Assembly: GCF_027594425.1 (NCBI RefSeq)
Contig: NZ_CP115159.1
Coordinates: 3,976,620-4,040,619 of the forward strand
DNA from: Zunongwangia sp. HGR-M22
Lineage (GTDB): Bacteria; Bacteroidota; Bacteroidia; Flavobacteriales; Flavobacteriaceae
DNA length: 64,000 nt
Direction of reading: 5' to 3'
The translations under genes and the position numbers were made by a program. Below are positions 9,813 through 18,591 of this stretch, in pieces (position 1 is the first letter of the stretch; each line of letters begins with the position of its first letter). The notes beneath the pieces were generated by a model. It had not been told where the DNA came from. It saw nothing but the letters and a program-made list of their open reading frames with translations, and made no database searches.

Positions 9813-10895
9813 TTAATGATGTTCGTGTTCTTCAACTGACATCCCTATAAATAGAGCCGACAGCATGGTAAATATAAACGCTTGTAAAAATGCAACAAGC
9901 AATTCTAATATTGATATAAAAAGTGAAAATGGAACTGAAACTCCAGCGACTCCAACACTTTCAAGTATAAATATTAATCCTATTAAACTAAGTATAATTA
10001 TGTGACCTGCAGTAATGTTCGCAAATAAACGAATCATAAGTGCTGCGGGCTTAATAATGATCCCTAATAATTCTACAACTGCAAGCAAAGGCTTTACGAA
10101 AGTAGGCACTCCAGGCATCCACAATGTGTGTTTCCAAAAATCTCTATTTCCATTTACAATAATTAAAATTAGAGTAAATAAACCTAAAGAAACAGTTACT
10201 GCGATATTCCCTGTAACATTGGCTGCTCCAGGTAATAAACCAATCATATTAGTAATCCAAATGAAGAAAAATACCGTTAAAAGGAATGGCATAAACTTCA
10301 TGTATTTTTTCTCTCCAATTTGTGGTATTGCAATTTCGTCTCGTACAAACAAAACGAAAGTTTCTAGAAGATTATTAAATCCTGTTGGAGCGTGCTTATG
10401 CTTTTTATGATGTGCCGCCAGACTAGTAAAAATGATAAGCATGATAATAACGGTCAAAAATATAGCCGCTACATTTTTAGTTATCGATAAATCAATAGGT
10501 CGCTCTGCATTTAAAGGATGATGATCGGCATCAAATTCAATCTCGCTTGCGCCATCTTCTAATCTGTAGATTTTTTCGTGAAGATTAACGAATCTCATCC
10601 CGTCTTTCTCAACAACATGATGCCCTTCAGTATCATGGTGAAATTCACTAGACATAAAAGTAACCAGTCCGTTATCCGTGTAAAGAATCACCGGAAGTGC
10701 TATAGTGAAAGAATTTTCTCCTTCTCCGTAGAAATGCCATCCATGGGCATCACCAATGTGGTGAAGAATCATTTCTGTCGCATTAAATTCTTTCTCAGCT
10801 TCTGCTAAAGAGTCCTCTTTTGATGCAAAAGAAAAAACCGGAAGTAAGGCTAGTGCAAATGTCACTATAATCTTTAACGATTTTTGTGCTATCAT
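9813..10895 (-). CDS. atpB: ATP synthase F0 subunit a with periplasmic N-terminal extension
   Basis: AtpB forms the proton half-channels beside the c-ring. The membrane domain (about residues 140-355) contains the essential Arg289 in KPAALMIRLFANITAGH. The protein is 360 residues, about 100 longer than E. coli AtpB, because of a signal-peptide-like N-terminus (residues 1-24) and a His-rich region exposed outside (HHIGDAHGWHFYGEGE, EFHHDTEGHHV, FDADHHP). Such extensions are known in Bacteroidota, but their role is unclear. It is the first gene after the promoter box at 10940-10947. Confidence 0.96.
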   Translation of the reverse strand: MIAQKSLKIIVTFALALLPVFSFASKEDSLAEAEKEFNATEMILHHIGDAHGWHFYGEGENSFTIALPVILYTDNGLVTFMSSEFHHDTEGHHVVEKDGMRFVNLHEKIYRLEDGASEIEFDADHHPLNAERPIDLSITKNVAAIFLTVIIMLIIFTSLAAHHKKHKHAPTGFNNLLETFVLFVRDEIAIPQIGEKKYMKFMPFLLTVFFFIWITNMIGLLPGAANVTGNIAVTVSLGLFTLILIIVNGNRDFWKHTLWMPGVPTFVKPLLAVVELLGIIIKPAALMIRLFANITAGHIIILSLIGLIFILESVGVAGVSVPFSLFISILELLVAFLQAFIFTMLSALFIGMSVEEHEHH

Positions 10896-10939
10896 AATAC
10901 CTGGTCTACTTATAAAATTATGGGCTCTAAATTTCGGTG

Positions 10940-10947
10940 CAAAGGTA
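10940..10947 (-). promoter_or_regulatory. Promoter -7 box for the atpB-E-F-H-A-G operon
   Basis: The minus strand reads TACCTTTG, an exact match to the Bacteroidota TAnnTTTG element, 44 bases before the atpB start. It implies that the F0F1 genes can be transcribed independently of the AtpZ and AtpI-like genes upstream. Confidence 0.6.
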
Positions 10948-11027
10948 TACTTTTATTTTTTATGTGAAAGTCCCCGATTATTTTTTTGCCTCAATTTTCA
11001 AAATTCGTTGAACTGATTGATAGACAA

Positions 11028-11414
11028 TCATTTGTTTCTATTTATCAATTTTACTGCAAAAGTGGTTTCAAAAATTAAAAAGATAAAATATGGCGCAAAA
11101 AAAGCAATAACCTGAACAAAAATTGAAACCTCATCATTTAGTAAAGCCGGCAGTAAAAACAATACTGCAGCAAACATTTTTAACAATCCCAATCCCATAA
11201 ATACAAAACCGGTTTTGTCTTGAAAATTAAGATTTATAATCAGCAATATGCCATAAACTATCAAAGTTGCTAAAATATGAAAGGAATAATTAGCAACTGT
11301 ACTGTAGTATAGGGTAGCCTCAACATAATTAGAAGTTATATAATACTGAATAAAAAATAAAATCAATGAAAAAGGCACAAAAACCTTCAGGAAATTTAAA
11401 AATGGTCGTCCCAT
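11028..11414 (-). CDS. AtpI-like small membrane protein
   Basis: The protein has 128 residues and four predicted transmembrane helices (about 14-27, 40-60, 70-92, 100-120), which is the size and topology of AtpI/UncI chaperones that help assemble the c-ring. Sequence identity to classical AtpI is not obvious to me, so the assignment rests on topology and position. Its ATG directly follows the stop of the AtpZ-like gene with no spacing, and atpB begins 132 bases downstream. Confidence 0.6.
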   Translation of the reverse strand: MGRPFLNFLKVFVPFSLILFFIQYYITSNYVEATLYYSTVANYSFHILATLIVYGILLIINLNFQDKTGFVFMGLGLLKMFAAVLFLLPALLNDEVSIFVQVIAFFAPYFIFLIFETTFAVKLINRNK

Positions 11415-11633
11415 CTATTCGTCGTCTTTACTTATGTTTTTTACGCTTCTAATTACTTGATATAACGCCACAAAAACGCCTAAAAGCGATAATGAAATTG
11501 TAAATGCTGAAAATTTATTCGGAAATTTCTCGTCTAACCAAATACCAAGAAAAACGCCACCGGCTATAATAATGGCCATTTGGAAGCCAATGTTTACAAA
11601 AACAAGATATTTATTACGCTGATCGTTTTTCAT
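11415..11633 (-). CDS. AtpZ/AtpI family protein
   Basis: This 72-residue protein has two hydrophobic helices: IGFQMAIIIAGGVFLGIWLD and AFTISLSLLGVFVALYQVIR. The pattern of a first helix ending in G-I-W-L-D-E-K-F is typical of the AtpZ family (formerly AtpI-like DUF) found before F0F1 operons, thought to form a magnesium/calcium channel or assembly factor. It lies directly upstream of the AtpI-like gene and downstream of porW. Confidence 0.8.
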   Translation of the reverse strand: MKNDQRNKYLVFVNIGFQMAIIIAGGVFLGIWLDEKFPNKFSAFTISLSLLGVFVALYQVIRSVKNISKDDE

Positions 11634-11690
11634 GAAAGGAGAATACTCGTTTTTTAATACTGGTTTGTAAAAGAGAAAAAGGCTTAGAAA

Positions 11691-14234
11691 CTATATATTG
11701 TCGCGTAAATAATCCTTCAGATTTTTCTTTAAAAGAACTACTCTATAGTTGTTTGTTGAGATCGCAATAAAATCATTTTCTAACTCATATTCATCATTTT
11801 CCTGCAATAATTCTCCCAAACCTAAAGCCCGAATACGATCCTGCAAACCGTGCACCACCACAAAAATAGTTTCTTCGTTATAAATATCTATTGAAGTAGA
11901 AAAATTAGTATAGTCTAAATCTACCAAAGCGGAATCTATTTTCTGCTGAAGCGCAAGGGCAGCCTCTCTATTTTCGCTATCAAACTGATAGATCAGTTTA
12001 TAATTGGTGGCTAAACTATCTTCTTGCAGCTGAAGTCTGCTTAATTTAGGTAAAGCTCCGTTTATCATGTTCTTTGCCTTTTCCCCTTCTGCCGATTGTG
12101 GATAGGTTAAAGAAACATAGCTAAGCGCTTTACGATATTCCTGCAAACCTCTAAGTCTTCCTATAGCCATCGCTTTTAGCAATTCAAACTTCGGAATAAT
12201 TTCTTCGCCAGAATATCGTGTAATAAATTTATTACTTTCTGAAATTACTTCAGCAAATTGTTGATCCTCATACAAACTGAAAGTCTCTTCATAACTTCTT
12301 TGCGCTAAGCTTTCTCCTGAAGCCAATTGCTGAGGATTCTGAATAAAAATAGCGTATTGCGAATCTGGATAATTAGACACAATATCAATTTTCATTGCGT
12401 CTTGCTTAGCATTCATATTTAATCTGCCGTAAGCTTTGTAAAGATTATATTTTGAAGGTAAAATTAACCGCTCTTCGGGATCGCTAGCCAACAATGCTTC
12501 TAATTTTTCTGTTGCCAATTGATATTCGCCAAATTTCTCGTTATAAATAAGACCCAATTGGTAATAAGCGTAATTTCGATCTTTATAAATACTATCGATC
12601 ACCAAATTATCGGTTGGTAACTTATCTGCATAGGTCGCCGGGTCGAATCTTGGATCGCTCGAAAAATCAAACTCAGCCAATTCTTCTTCATTAGCTTCTA
12701 TACCGCCGGTATTTCCTGTGGAAATCCAACGCCAATTATCCGCAAGTTTTCTATTTCCCCAGATTCTTAAAAATTCACGCTCTCCCCTAGCTTTTCGGCT
12801 TTCATTATAAAAATAAAAATTGCTTGTATTTTCTTCGCCGGGAAGGCTAACATCCGGAACTCCGGGACCGGTATTATTTAAAGCCAAAGCTTTTTCAGTT
12901 TCACCGGCTTCTATTTCTTTTTTATATTCTTCCTTAAGCTTGTCTGTATACTTTGTAAAATAAGCAATTTGCTCTTCTCGCGGTAAATCGATAAGATTTA
13001 AGATGCTATCGTTTTTATTAGCAATTGCCTGATAAAAAATAATATCGTCTAAATTTTTACGCTTTTTTTGTATCGTTCGATATTCCCTTAAATTAGTAGG
13101 CATTTCGTAGAGTGTGCTATCAAAATAGCTTGCAGCCGTTTGATATTCTGAACGATCAAAATTAATATTTGCCAGAATTTCATAATTAATTGATCTTAAA
13201 AATGGATCGCTGCTTCCTGGTGTTCTAAGCGATTTGTTATAGTATGTAATTGCGGTATCTAAAGAATCACGCTGATTGTAATATTCGCCAATCTGAAAAT
13301 AGATTTTATCTAAAAATGGTCGATTTTCGCGATCTTCTTTAAGCTCGGTTAAGAGCTCTTTTAGTTGTTGATCGTCGTTTTCTTCAGGATCAAAATTTCT
13401 TGCCTTTTGGATATAGGCATTAATCATATAAATTCTGGGTGACTTTCTATTTAAATCAATAACCTCATCAAAAGCAAGATTCGCGTTTTTTGGCTGGTTT
13501 AATAAATTATATAACTGGCCTATAATAAAAAAGTAACGCCCTTTTTCTTCATCTTTTTTAGTAAAATTAGCAGCGGTGGTTAAAGGCGCAAGTGCACTGT
13601 CTGGTCGCTGAAGATTAATATACGCTTGTGCCATGGCAGCTTTTGCATCGGCATATTCCTGATCTTCAAATTTTGCATTGTTTAAAATCCTTTTTAGATT
13701 TTTAATCGCAATACGATTATTCTCCAAACGAATATTGGTTTTTTCTCGCCAAATTTGTGCCGTTCTTATGCTGTTACTCGCAGGATATCTTTGTAAGATA
13801 TAGTTGAAAGCTTCTAAAGCAGGTATAAAACGTTGATCGTAATATCGAGCTTTGCCAAGTAGAATAAAAGCTTCGTCTATTTGTGGATTCTCTTCTTTCC
13901 CGTCAATCAATATCGAATGTCTTTGGATAGCTTTTGCTGCTTTTTTTTCTGCTATTCCAAAATTTTGATTTCTTACGCTATCGGGTAGCAATATTTCTTC
14001 GTCGATCTGCATACGTTCAATAGGTAGCAAATCCCAGTAATTATCACTATAATTTTGGTTGAGTTCTTTACGCCCTGCTTCTAGAGCCAGATTGCCGTTA
14101 TAAAGCGTATTATATTCCGCAGTAACGGAGTGCCAGCTTCGGCTAATAAAATTATCCTTCTTACGAGAACAAGAAATTACTGCTCCAAGAAGAAGAGCTA
14201 TGAAAAAAAATTGTGTAAATGTCCTCAAAATCAA
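11691..14234 (-). CDS. porW: PorW/SprE-like TPR lipoprotein of type IX secretion/gliding
   Basis: The 847-residue lipoprotein (lipidated Cys22 in AVISCSRK) begins with the characteristic segment FISRSWHSVTAEYNTLYNGN and is filled with TPR-like helical repeats to the C-terminus. In Flavobacterium johnsoniae SprE and Porphyromonas PorW, this protein is required for type IX secretion and gliding, linking the outer-membrane translocon to other components. Other T9SS genes are not in the window, which is usual because they are scattered. It is upstream of the ATP synthase accessory genes, 57 bases from the AtpZ-like gene. Confidence 0.88.
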   Translation of the reverse strand: MILRTFTQFFFIALLLGAVISCSRKKDNFISRSWHSVTAEYNTLYNGNLALEAGRKELNQNYSDNYWDLLPIERMQIDEEILLPDSVRNQNFGIAEKKAAKAIQRHSILIDGKEENPQIDEAFILLGKARYYDQRFIPALEAFNYILQRYPASNSIRTAQIWREKTNIRLENNRIAIKNLKRILNNAKFEDQEYADAKAAMAQAYINLQRPDSALAPLTTAANFTKKDEEKGRYFFIIGQLYNLLNQPKNANLAFDEVIDLNRKSPRIYMINAYIQKARNFDPEENDDQQLKELLTELKEDRENRPFLDKIYFQIGEYYNQRDSLDTAITYYNKSLRTPGSSDPFLRSINYEILANINFDRSEYQTAASYFDSTLYEMPTNLREYRTIQKKRKNLDDIIFYQAIANKNDSILNLIDLPREEQIAYFTKYTDKLKEEYKKEIEAGETEKALALNNTGPGVPDVSLPGEENTSNFYFYNESRKARGEREFLRIWGNRKLADNWRWISTGNTGGIEANEEELAEFDFSSDPRFDPATYADKLPTDNLVIDSIYKDRNYAYYQLGLIYNEKFGEYQLATEKLEALLASDPEERLILPSKYNLYKAYGRLNMNAKQDAMKIDIVSNYPDSQYAIFIQNPQQLASGESLAQRSYEETFSLYEDQQFAEVISESNKFITRYSGEEIIPKFELLKAMAIGRLRGLQEYRKALSYVSLTYPQSAEGEKAKNMINGALPKLSRLQLQEDSLATNYKLIYQFDSENREAALALQQKIDSALVDLDYTNFSTSIDIYNEETIFVVVHGLQDRIRALGLGELLQENDEYELENDFIAISTNNYRVVLLKKNLKDYLRDNI

Positions 14235-14342
14235 CTCTTTCTTAATACCATCATAACTCAGTTACGCCACGTTTAGTGTGTAAAAATAAGTTTCTTTTTA
14301 CAAATACAAAGATTTGCGATTCAAATTAGAAAGAAGGAGAAG

Positions 14343-15101
14343 CTATTCCATAGTATTTTCGGTATTATGTTGTATTGAAGGATCTATATTTTCCTGTGGT
14401 GCTGTCTCTCCTGAAAAGTAAGATTCCAATTCTTTTAAAGTCGCTTCTGAAGTATTGATATCGCGTACAATCACTCCTTTGTCTAAAACTACAATGCGCT
14501 CGCAAACTTCTGTAACATGAATAAGATCATGGCTAGAAACTAATACCGTTGTGCCCGAAAATTCAGAAAGCTCTTTAATAATTTTTTTCAGCTTAATCTG
14601 GGTGCTAGGATCCAGGTTTGCAAAAGGTTCGTCTAACACTACTACTTTTGGATTGCCAATTAAAGCGGCAACAATACCTACTTTCTTTTGGTTTCCTTTG
14701 GATAAATCGCGAAGATATTTTTTCCGACCAATGATCTCGCCGTTAAAAAACTCTTCAAATTGCTCTAAAAAACTATGAATATCAGCACGATTTTGATTGC
14801 GAAGTTCTCCCACAAAATAGAAATATTCTTCAGGAGTAAGGTAGCCTATCAAAAAACTTTCATCAATAAAAGAGGAAGTGAATGTCTTCCACTCTTCACT
14901 TTCGTTTACGGTAATTTCATGATTAAAAATACTACCTGAAGTTGGCCGAATTAAATCAAGTAACATACTAAAAAATGTAGTTTTCCCGGCTCCATTATTT
15001 CCTACTAATCCAAAATTTTGTCCTTGTGGAATTTCTAAATGGTCGATATCTAAAACTTTAGTACCGTTATATACTTTTGAGAGGTTGGTTGCTGTTATCA
15101 T
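14343..15101 (-). CDS. ABC transporter ATP-binding protein
   Basis: This 252-residue ATPase shows Walker A (GLVGNNGAGKTTFF near residue 33), a variant signature (RDLSKGNQKKVGI near 130), Walker B (KVVVLDEPFANLDP near 152) and the H-loop (VLVSSHDLIHV near 185). It belongs to the ABC-2/bacitracin-like exporter ATPases. The C-terminal tail after residue 230 is polar and non-conserved. It is 82 bases after the DUF5687 permease gene, its probable membrane partner. The substrate is unknown. Confidence 0.93.
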   Translation of the reverse strand: MITATNLSKVYNGTKVLDIDHLEIPQGQNFGLVGNNGAGKTTFFSMLLDLIRPTSGSIFNHEITVNESEEWKTFTSSFIDESFLIGYLTPEEYFYFVGELRNQNRADIHSFLEQFEEFFNGEIIGRKKYLRDLSKGNQKKVGIVAALIGNPKVVVLDEPFANLDPSTQIKLKKIIKELSEFSGTTVLVSSHDLIHVTEVCERIVVLDKGVIVRDINTSEATLKELESYFSGETAPQENIDPSIQHNTENTME

Positions 15102-15183
15102 GCTATTTTATTTACTCGTTATCGAGATTGAATATACGTTCGCTTTAAATTGATTCTAGGGTTGCTTTTTACTCAGCTAAGTT

Positions 15184-16668
15184 CTATGCGTCAGTTTGTT
15201 TAAAGCCGTGAATCATAATATACTTTTTCTTTTTGTACTGAAGTGTGATTTTATCCATCAGGTAATTCCGAAGTAAAAGTCCGATAACTCCTAAAACGCC
15301 CAATGCCAGAAGTCCGATATTAAAACTGAATAAATTATAAAACAAGGAAAAAATTCCCGGAGGCACTATTAAGACTGGTATTGCCATAATCCATTGTGCC
15401 GCGCCCATTCCCTGATAGTTCATCATAGGACTTTTTTCCAAATCGATTCTTTTTTTATTAAGCGATCCCATAAATAATAAAAACGGGACATTAACACCTA
15501 GATTATACAAAGCGCACATCACGATAATTAACATCACATTCCATCCAAAATAGAGATAAGGTGTGCATAAAATTGTTAGAATAATAATGCTGAAGCTAAG
15601 TAATACTGCTTTAGACTCAAGGTATTTTCGCATAGGAATATTTTGAGACATTATCATTTGATAATACGAGGAATCCCAACTTGGTATAAATTGCCCAAAA
15701 TTAGTTACAAACATGCCCGTCATAAAAACTCCTGCAAAAATCGGCATAATTTTTAGCCCATCTAAGCCTGTATCACTAAAAAACAACAAGCCGTATAGCA
15801 CAAAGATAAAAGATAGAAACACGGTTGTTTTGGGGCGTTTATTACGCCAAATCATTTTCATATCTAATTGAAGAAAAGGAGCGATATCACCAAAACGCTT
15901 AGTCCATTCAAAATCCTGAGATTTCGCCACTTGTTGTTTAGCTTTTAAACCAGAATCCAGATAAAATTTGTCTAAAAGTATATGTCTAACCACCATAAAC
16001 AAACCTATACAAAGCAGTAGCGGTAGTACGGCCAAATAAGGCATTTGTAATAGAAAGTTTAAGAACACTCCAAATTGTTCACTTAACGAAATAATATCAA
16101 AATAATCTAAGCCCGCTACAACCAAAATCAAAAAGATAAATGGCAAAAAGGATTTAATATTTTCAGCGAATTTCTTTTTAATAAGGAAGTTTAAAAAGTT
16201 TAAGGAAAAACTAAAAAAAAGCATTGCCGCGCACCATCCTAAAAGAGAGATCGCACTATAATCAGATTTAATTCCATTCATAATAGCGAATGGCACATAA
16301 AAAAGGATTGGAAAAAGATTGTAGAAGGAAAACAGTGATTTATACAATACAAAATCTACTAATTTCTTTTTTCTTATATCCTGAACAAGCAAAGGCTTAA
16401 TTTTGAGCACCGGTAAGCTTTGGAAAAAAAATCTAAAAATCAACTCAAATCCAAGCCAAGCCAACACAAATTCATTGAATTTTAAAAGCGGAACTTCATC
16501 TGGATACATTTCTTTTAGAAAAGGATGTAATCCAACACCAAAACCTAAAAAAATAACTGCGAAATAGAGCCCCAAAAAACCCAATAAAATTTTAACGCTA
16601 AGGCTTTTACCAAAACTAGCGCTACGAGTAAAAGATTTCCACTCTAAGCTGAGTAATTTACCAATCAT
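15184..16668 (-). CDS. DUF5687 family ABC-type permease
   Basis: The 494-residue protein has about 12 predicted transmembrane helices. It starts with IGKLLSLEWKSFTRSASFGK, a pattern of DUF5687 proteins that act as ABC-2-like permeases. The central cytosolic part includes DFEWTKRFGDIAPFLQLDMKMIWRNKRPK split around residues 250-280. It is paired with the ATPase immediately downstream, and upstream are two membrane proteins and a PadR regulator in the same direction, suggesting regulated expression. The transported molecule cannot be inferred. Confidence 0.85.
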   Translation of the reverse strand: MIGKLLSLEWKSFTRSASFGKSLSVKILLGFLGLYFAVIFLGFGVGLHPFLKEMYPDEVPLLKFNEFVLAWLGFELIFRFFFQSLPVLKIKPLLVQDIRKKKLVDFVLYKSLFSFYNLFPILFYVPFAIMNGIKSDYSAISLLGWCAAMLFFSFSLNFLNFLIKKKFAENIKSFLPFIFLILVVAGLDYFDIISLSEQFGVFLNFLLQMPYLAVLPLLLCIGLFMVVRHILLDKFYLDSGLKAKQQVAKSQDFEWTKRFGDIAPFLQLDMKMIWRNKRPKTTVFLSFIFVLYGLLFFSDTGLDGLKIMPIFAGVFMTGMFVTNFGQFIPSWDSSYYQMIMSQNIPMRKYLESKAVLLSFSIIILTILCTPYLYFGWNVMLIIVMCALYNLGVNVPFLLFMGSLNKKRIDLEKSPMMNYQGMGAAQWIMAIPVLIVPPGIFSLFYNLFSFNIGLLALGVLGVIGLLLRNYLMDKITLQYKKKKYIMIHGFKQTDA

Positions 16669-16722
16669 AAAAAGAATGCTTTACTTACTTGTGTCTAAAT
16701 TTAGTTTTTTGTTACAACAGAA

Positions 16723-17418
16723 TTAATAATTTAACTTAAGTTCTGGATATATTTCTATCAATATTTCTTCTTTTCTTGAAGGAAGTACAACTACTGCTAT
16801 ATAATGGATTACAAAAGATAATGTGATTAGTATTGCCATAATAATAGATCCAATATCAACCGGAACTATTTTATCAAAATGAATTAGCAAATACCCCGGA
16901 AAGAAAGATATTGCCGCAATTTGGCCAACATTTAAAATCATTTCCTCTAAAAGATATATTTTTTCATTTCTTTTTGCACGTTTTTTCTTCTCACCGTTCA
17001 GTTTAATAAGTTGGTAAAAAAGAAGAATCATCTCCAAGAGAACAATAGAGGCAATTATAATTTTTCCAAACTCAAGCTTTGTAAGACTCCAAAATATAAA
17101 GGAAACTACGCCTATAATTAGTAGTACCTTCGGAAGTTTTAAGAAAGTTAAAGCTTCATTTAAAACCAGATTCCAGTAAGTTTTTGTCATCGCCTTTTGT
17201 CTCGCCTCCACAACTTCTAAAAATCCAAATACACCAAACTTTTTAAACTCTTGTTGAAGCATCTCTTCAAATTCAAAACTTGGGTTTTGGCTCCATTTTT
17301 CTTCAATGGCAGATGCTAAATGATCTACTAATTCAGTTTGCACATCATAATATTCTACAAGATGTTCGCTAGTAAATCGGTACAGTCTATCTGTTTGATT
17401 TTGATTTACTTTTCTCAT
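16723..17418 (-). CDS. PadR-associated membrane protein B (HAAS-like N-domain, 4-5 TM)
   Basis: The protein has 231 residues. An N-terminal soluble helical domain of about 85 residues contains YYDVQTELVDHLASAIEEKW, closely similar to the neighbouring protein at 17465-18124 (EIQEELIDHIASEIEEKM), so the two are paralogues. The C-terminal half has about five hydrophobic helices. The pattern 'helix with ELhDHhxxxIEE, then membrane bundle, beside PadR' resembles HAAS/DUF1700-type signalling proteins of PadR operons; that link is an inference. It is 46 bases after its paralogue and 54 bases before the DUF5687 gene. Confidence 0.65.
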   Translation of the reverse strand: MRKVNQNQTDRLYRFTSEHLVEYYDVQTELVDHLASAIEEKWSQNPSFEFEEMLQQEFKKFGVFGFLEVVEARQKAMTKTYWNLVLNEALTFLKLPKVLLIIGVVSFIFWSLTKLEFGKIIIASIVLLEMILLFYQLIKLNGEKKKRAKRNEKIYLLEEMILNVGQIAAISFFPGYLLIHFDKIVPVDIGSIIMAILITLSFVIHYIAVVVLPSRKEEILIEIYPELKLNY

Positions 17419-17464
17419 AAATTAATATCGTTTACATAAAAAGTATAGTGCTAAAAGTTCATTA

Positions 17465-18124
17465 TTACGAAAACTTTCTCTGGACATCTACGTGTTTAGT
17501 ATACAGGCTGATTAAATAAATTGAAAAGCAAAGCATCATTGCCATGAAAACGAAGAACAGTATGTTATGAACAATCGATGGGTTTTGTAAATCTTTTTCG
17601 AAGATTTCTATAATTAATAGTATACTCATTGGAACAAACATTTTAAATTCTCTTAGTAAAAAATGACTGTAAATCGTTTGATTTCCGTTTTTTAACTTCT
17701 TATAGACAAACGACACAAAGAGTCCTGAAACTATTAAAAATGAACAAATTAAATAAGACAGGTTACTAAATAACTCATTTTGAGTTTGGAAGAGAATCCA
17801 AAGTAAACCTGCTAATATAAAAGAAATGATACTTAGCGGTAATATCATTTTCAAATAAGCTCGCTTAAGTTCCTCATAAATTATACTAGGATACATCTCC
17901 TTCCCTAATAACCATCTATTTTGTTTTAATATAAAGGCATTTTCCCATTTCGAAAAAACGCTATCAGAAGCTCCTTTAAAGCTTAAATTTTCCGAAGCCA
18001 TTTTCTCTTCTATTTCACTGGCAATATGATCTATAAGTTCTTCCTGAATTTCACAAAAAACAACACCCTTGTAGAAAAGTATTTTGCGGATATCATCTAT
18101 TTGTTCGGTCTTCAAATTCTTCAT
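17465..18124 (-). CDS. PadR-associated membrane protein A (HAAS-like N-domain)
   Basis: This 219-residue paralogue of the next gene has a soluble N-terminal region with EIQEELIDHIASEIEEKM (residues about 23-40), a Trp/Phe-containing linker, and four hydrophobic helices from about residue 90 onward. It starts 1 base after the stop of padR, so the two are almost certainly co-translated. A membrane sensor or anti-activator role toward PadR is plausible but not shown. Family naming is uncertain. Confidence 0.65.
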   Translation of the reverse strand: MKNLKTEQIDDIRKILFYKGVVFCEIQEELIDHIASEIEEKMASENLSFKGASDSVFSKWENAFILKQNRWLLGKEMYPSIIYEELKRAYLKMILPLSIISFILAGLLWILFQTQNELFSNLSYLICSFLIVSGLFVSFVYKKLKNGNQTIYSHFLLREFKMFVPMSILLIIEIFEKDLQNPSIVHNILFFVFMAMMLCFSIYLISLYTKHVDVQRKFS

Positions 18125-18125
18125 C

Positions 18126-18461
18126 TTAGATACTGAATTTAGGATTTATAATCCCTTGTATATTTTCAATAAATTGTTCTAACTCATTGATTTTATTAAC
18201 CTTCTCTTTATTTCCAGCCTCAGTAAGTTTGTAATATTTCCGAAGCCGATTATCTACTTTTTTTACCTCAACCTCCAAAAATCCATCAGCTTCTAACTTA
18301 TGCAGCGCGGGATAAAGCGCTCCTTCTGTGATTTTCAATTCTCCTTTGGTAATATCTTTTACCTTTTGGGTAATTTCATAACCATACATTTTATCGCTTT
18401 CAGCTAAAAGTTTTAAAATGATGGTAGATAAACTACCCTTATATAATTTTGAATTTGACAT
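18126..18461 (-). CDS. PadR family transcriptional regulator
   Basis: The 111-residue protein is a winged-helix PadR-type repressor: KGSLSTIILKLLAESDKMYG then EITQKV, followed by the typical TEGALYPALHKLEADGFL recognition-helix segment (about residues 41-58) and the wing VDNRLRKYYKLTEAG. The short C-terminal helix fits the PadR-s2 (small) class. It heads a minus-strand cluster with two membrane proteins, a DUF5687 permease and an ABC ATPase. A candidate operator lies just upstream (18488-18508). Confidence 0.92.
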   Translation of the reverse strand: MSNSKLYKGSLSTIILKLLAESDKMYGYEITQKVKDITKGELKITEGALYPALHKLEADGFLEVEVKKVDNRLRKYYKLTEAGNKEKVNKINELEQFIENIQGIINPKFSI

Positions 18462-18487
18462 TTTAGATCGATTATACCGATTCTAAT

Positions 18488-18508
18488 ATACATAAATTTC
18501 TTATGCAT
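18488..18508. promoter_or_regulatory. Candidate PadR operator (imperfect inverted repeat)
   Basis: ATACATAA and TTATGCAT form an inverted repeat with one mismatch around a 5-base spacer, 27 bases upstream of the padR start. It is nested between the 8-bp arms ATTATACC (18471-18478) and GGTATAAT (18519-18526), themselves exact inverted repeats. PadR proteins often bind AT-rich dyads near their own promoters. The binding itself is unproven. Confidence 0.35.
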
Positions 18509-18565
18509 AAAATACTTAGGTATAATATTTTAAATTTTTAATCTTTTAAAACACAGCTTACTTTG

Positions 18566-18573
18566 TATTTTTG
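18566..18573 (+). promoter_or_regulatory. Promoter -7 box for the PaaE-like gene
   Basis: TATTTTTG matches TAnnTTTG and lies 18 bases before the ATG at 18592. It supports the ATG rather than the in-frame TTG at 18571, which lies inside the box. Confidence 0.6.
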
Positions 18574-18591
18574 CCCACAAATTATTTTTTG

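Noticed and set aside
10015..10410. Open reading frame of 131 codons on the plus strand inside atpB
   Set aside because: It lies antisense to a conserved ATP synthase gene and encodes no recognisable protein.
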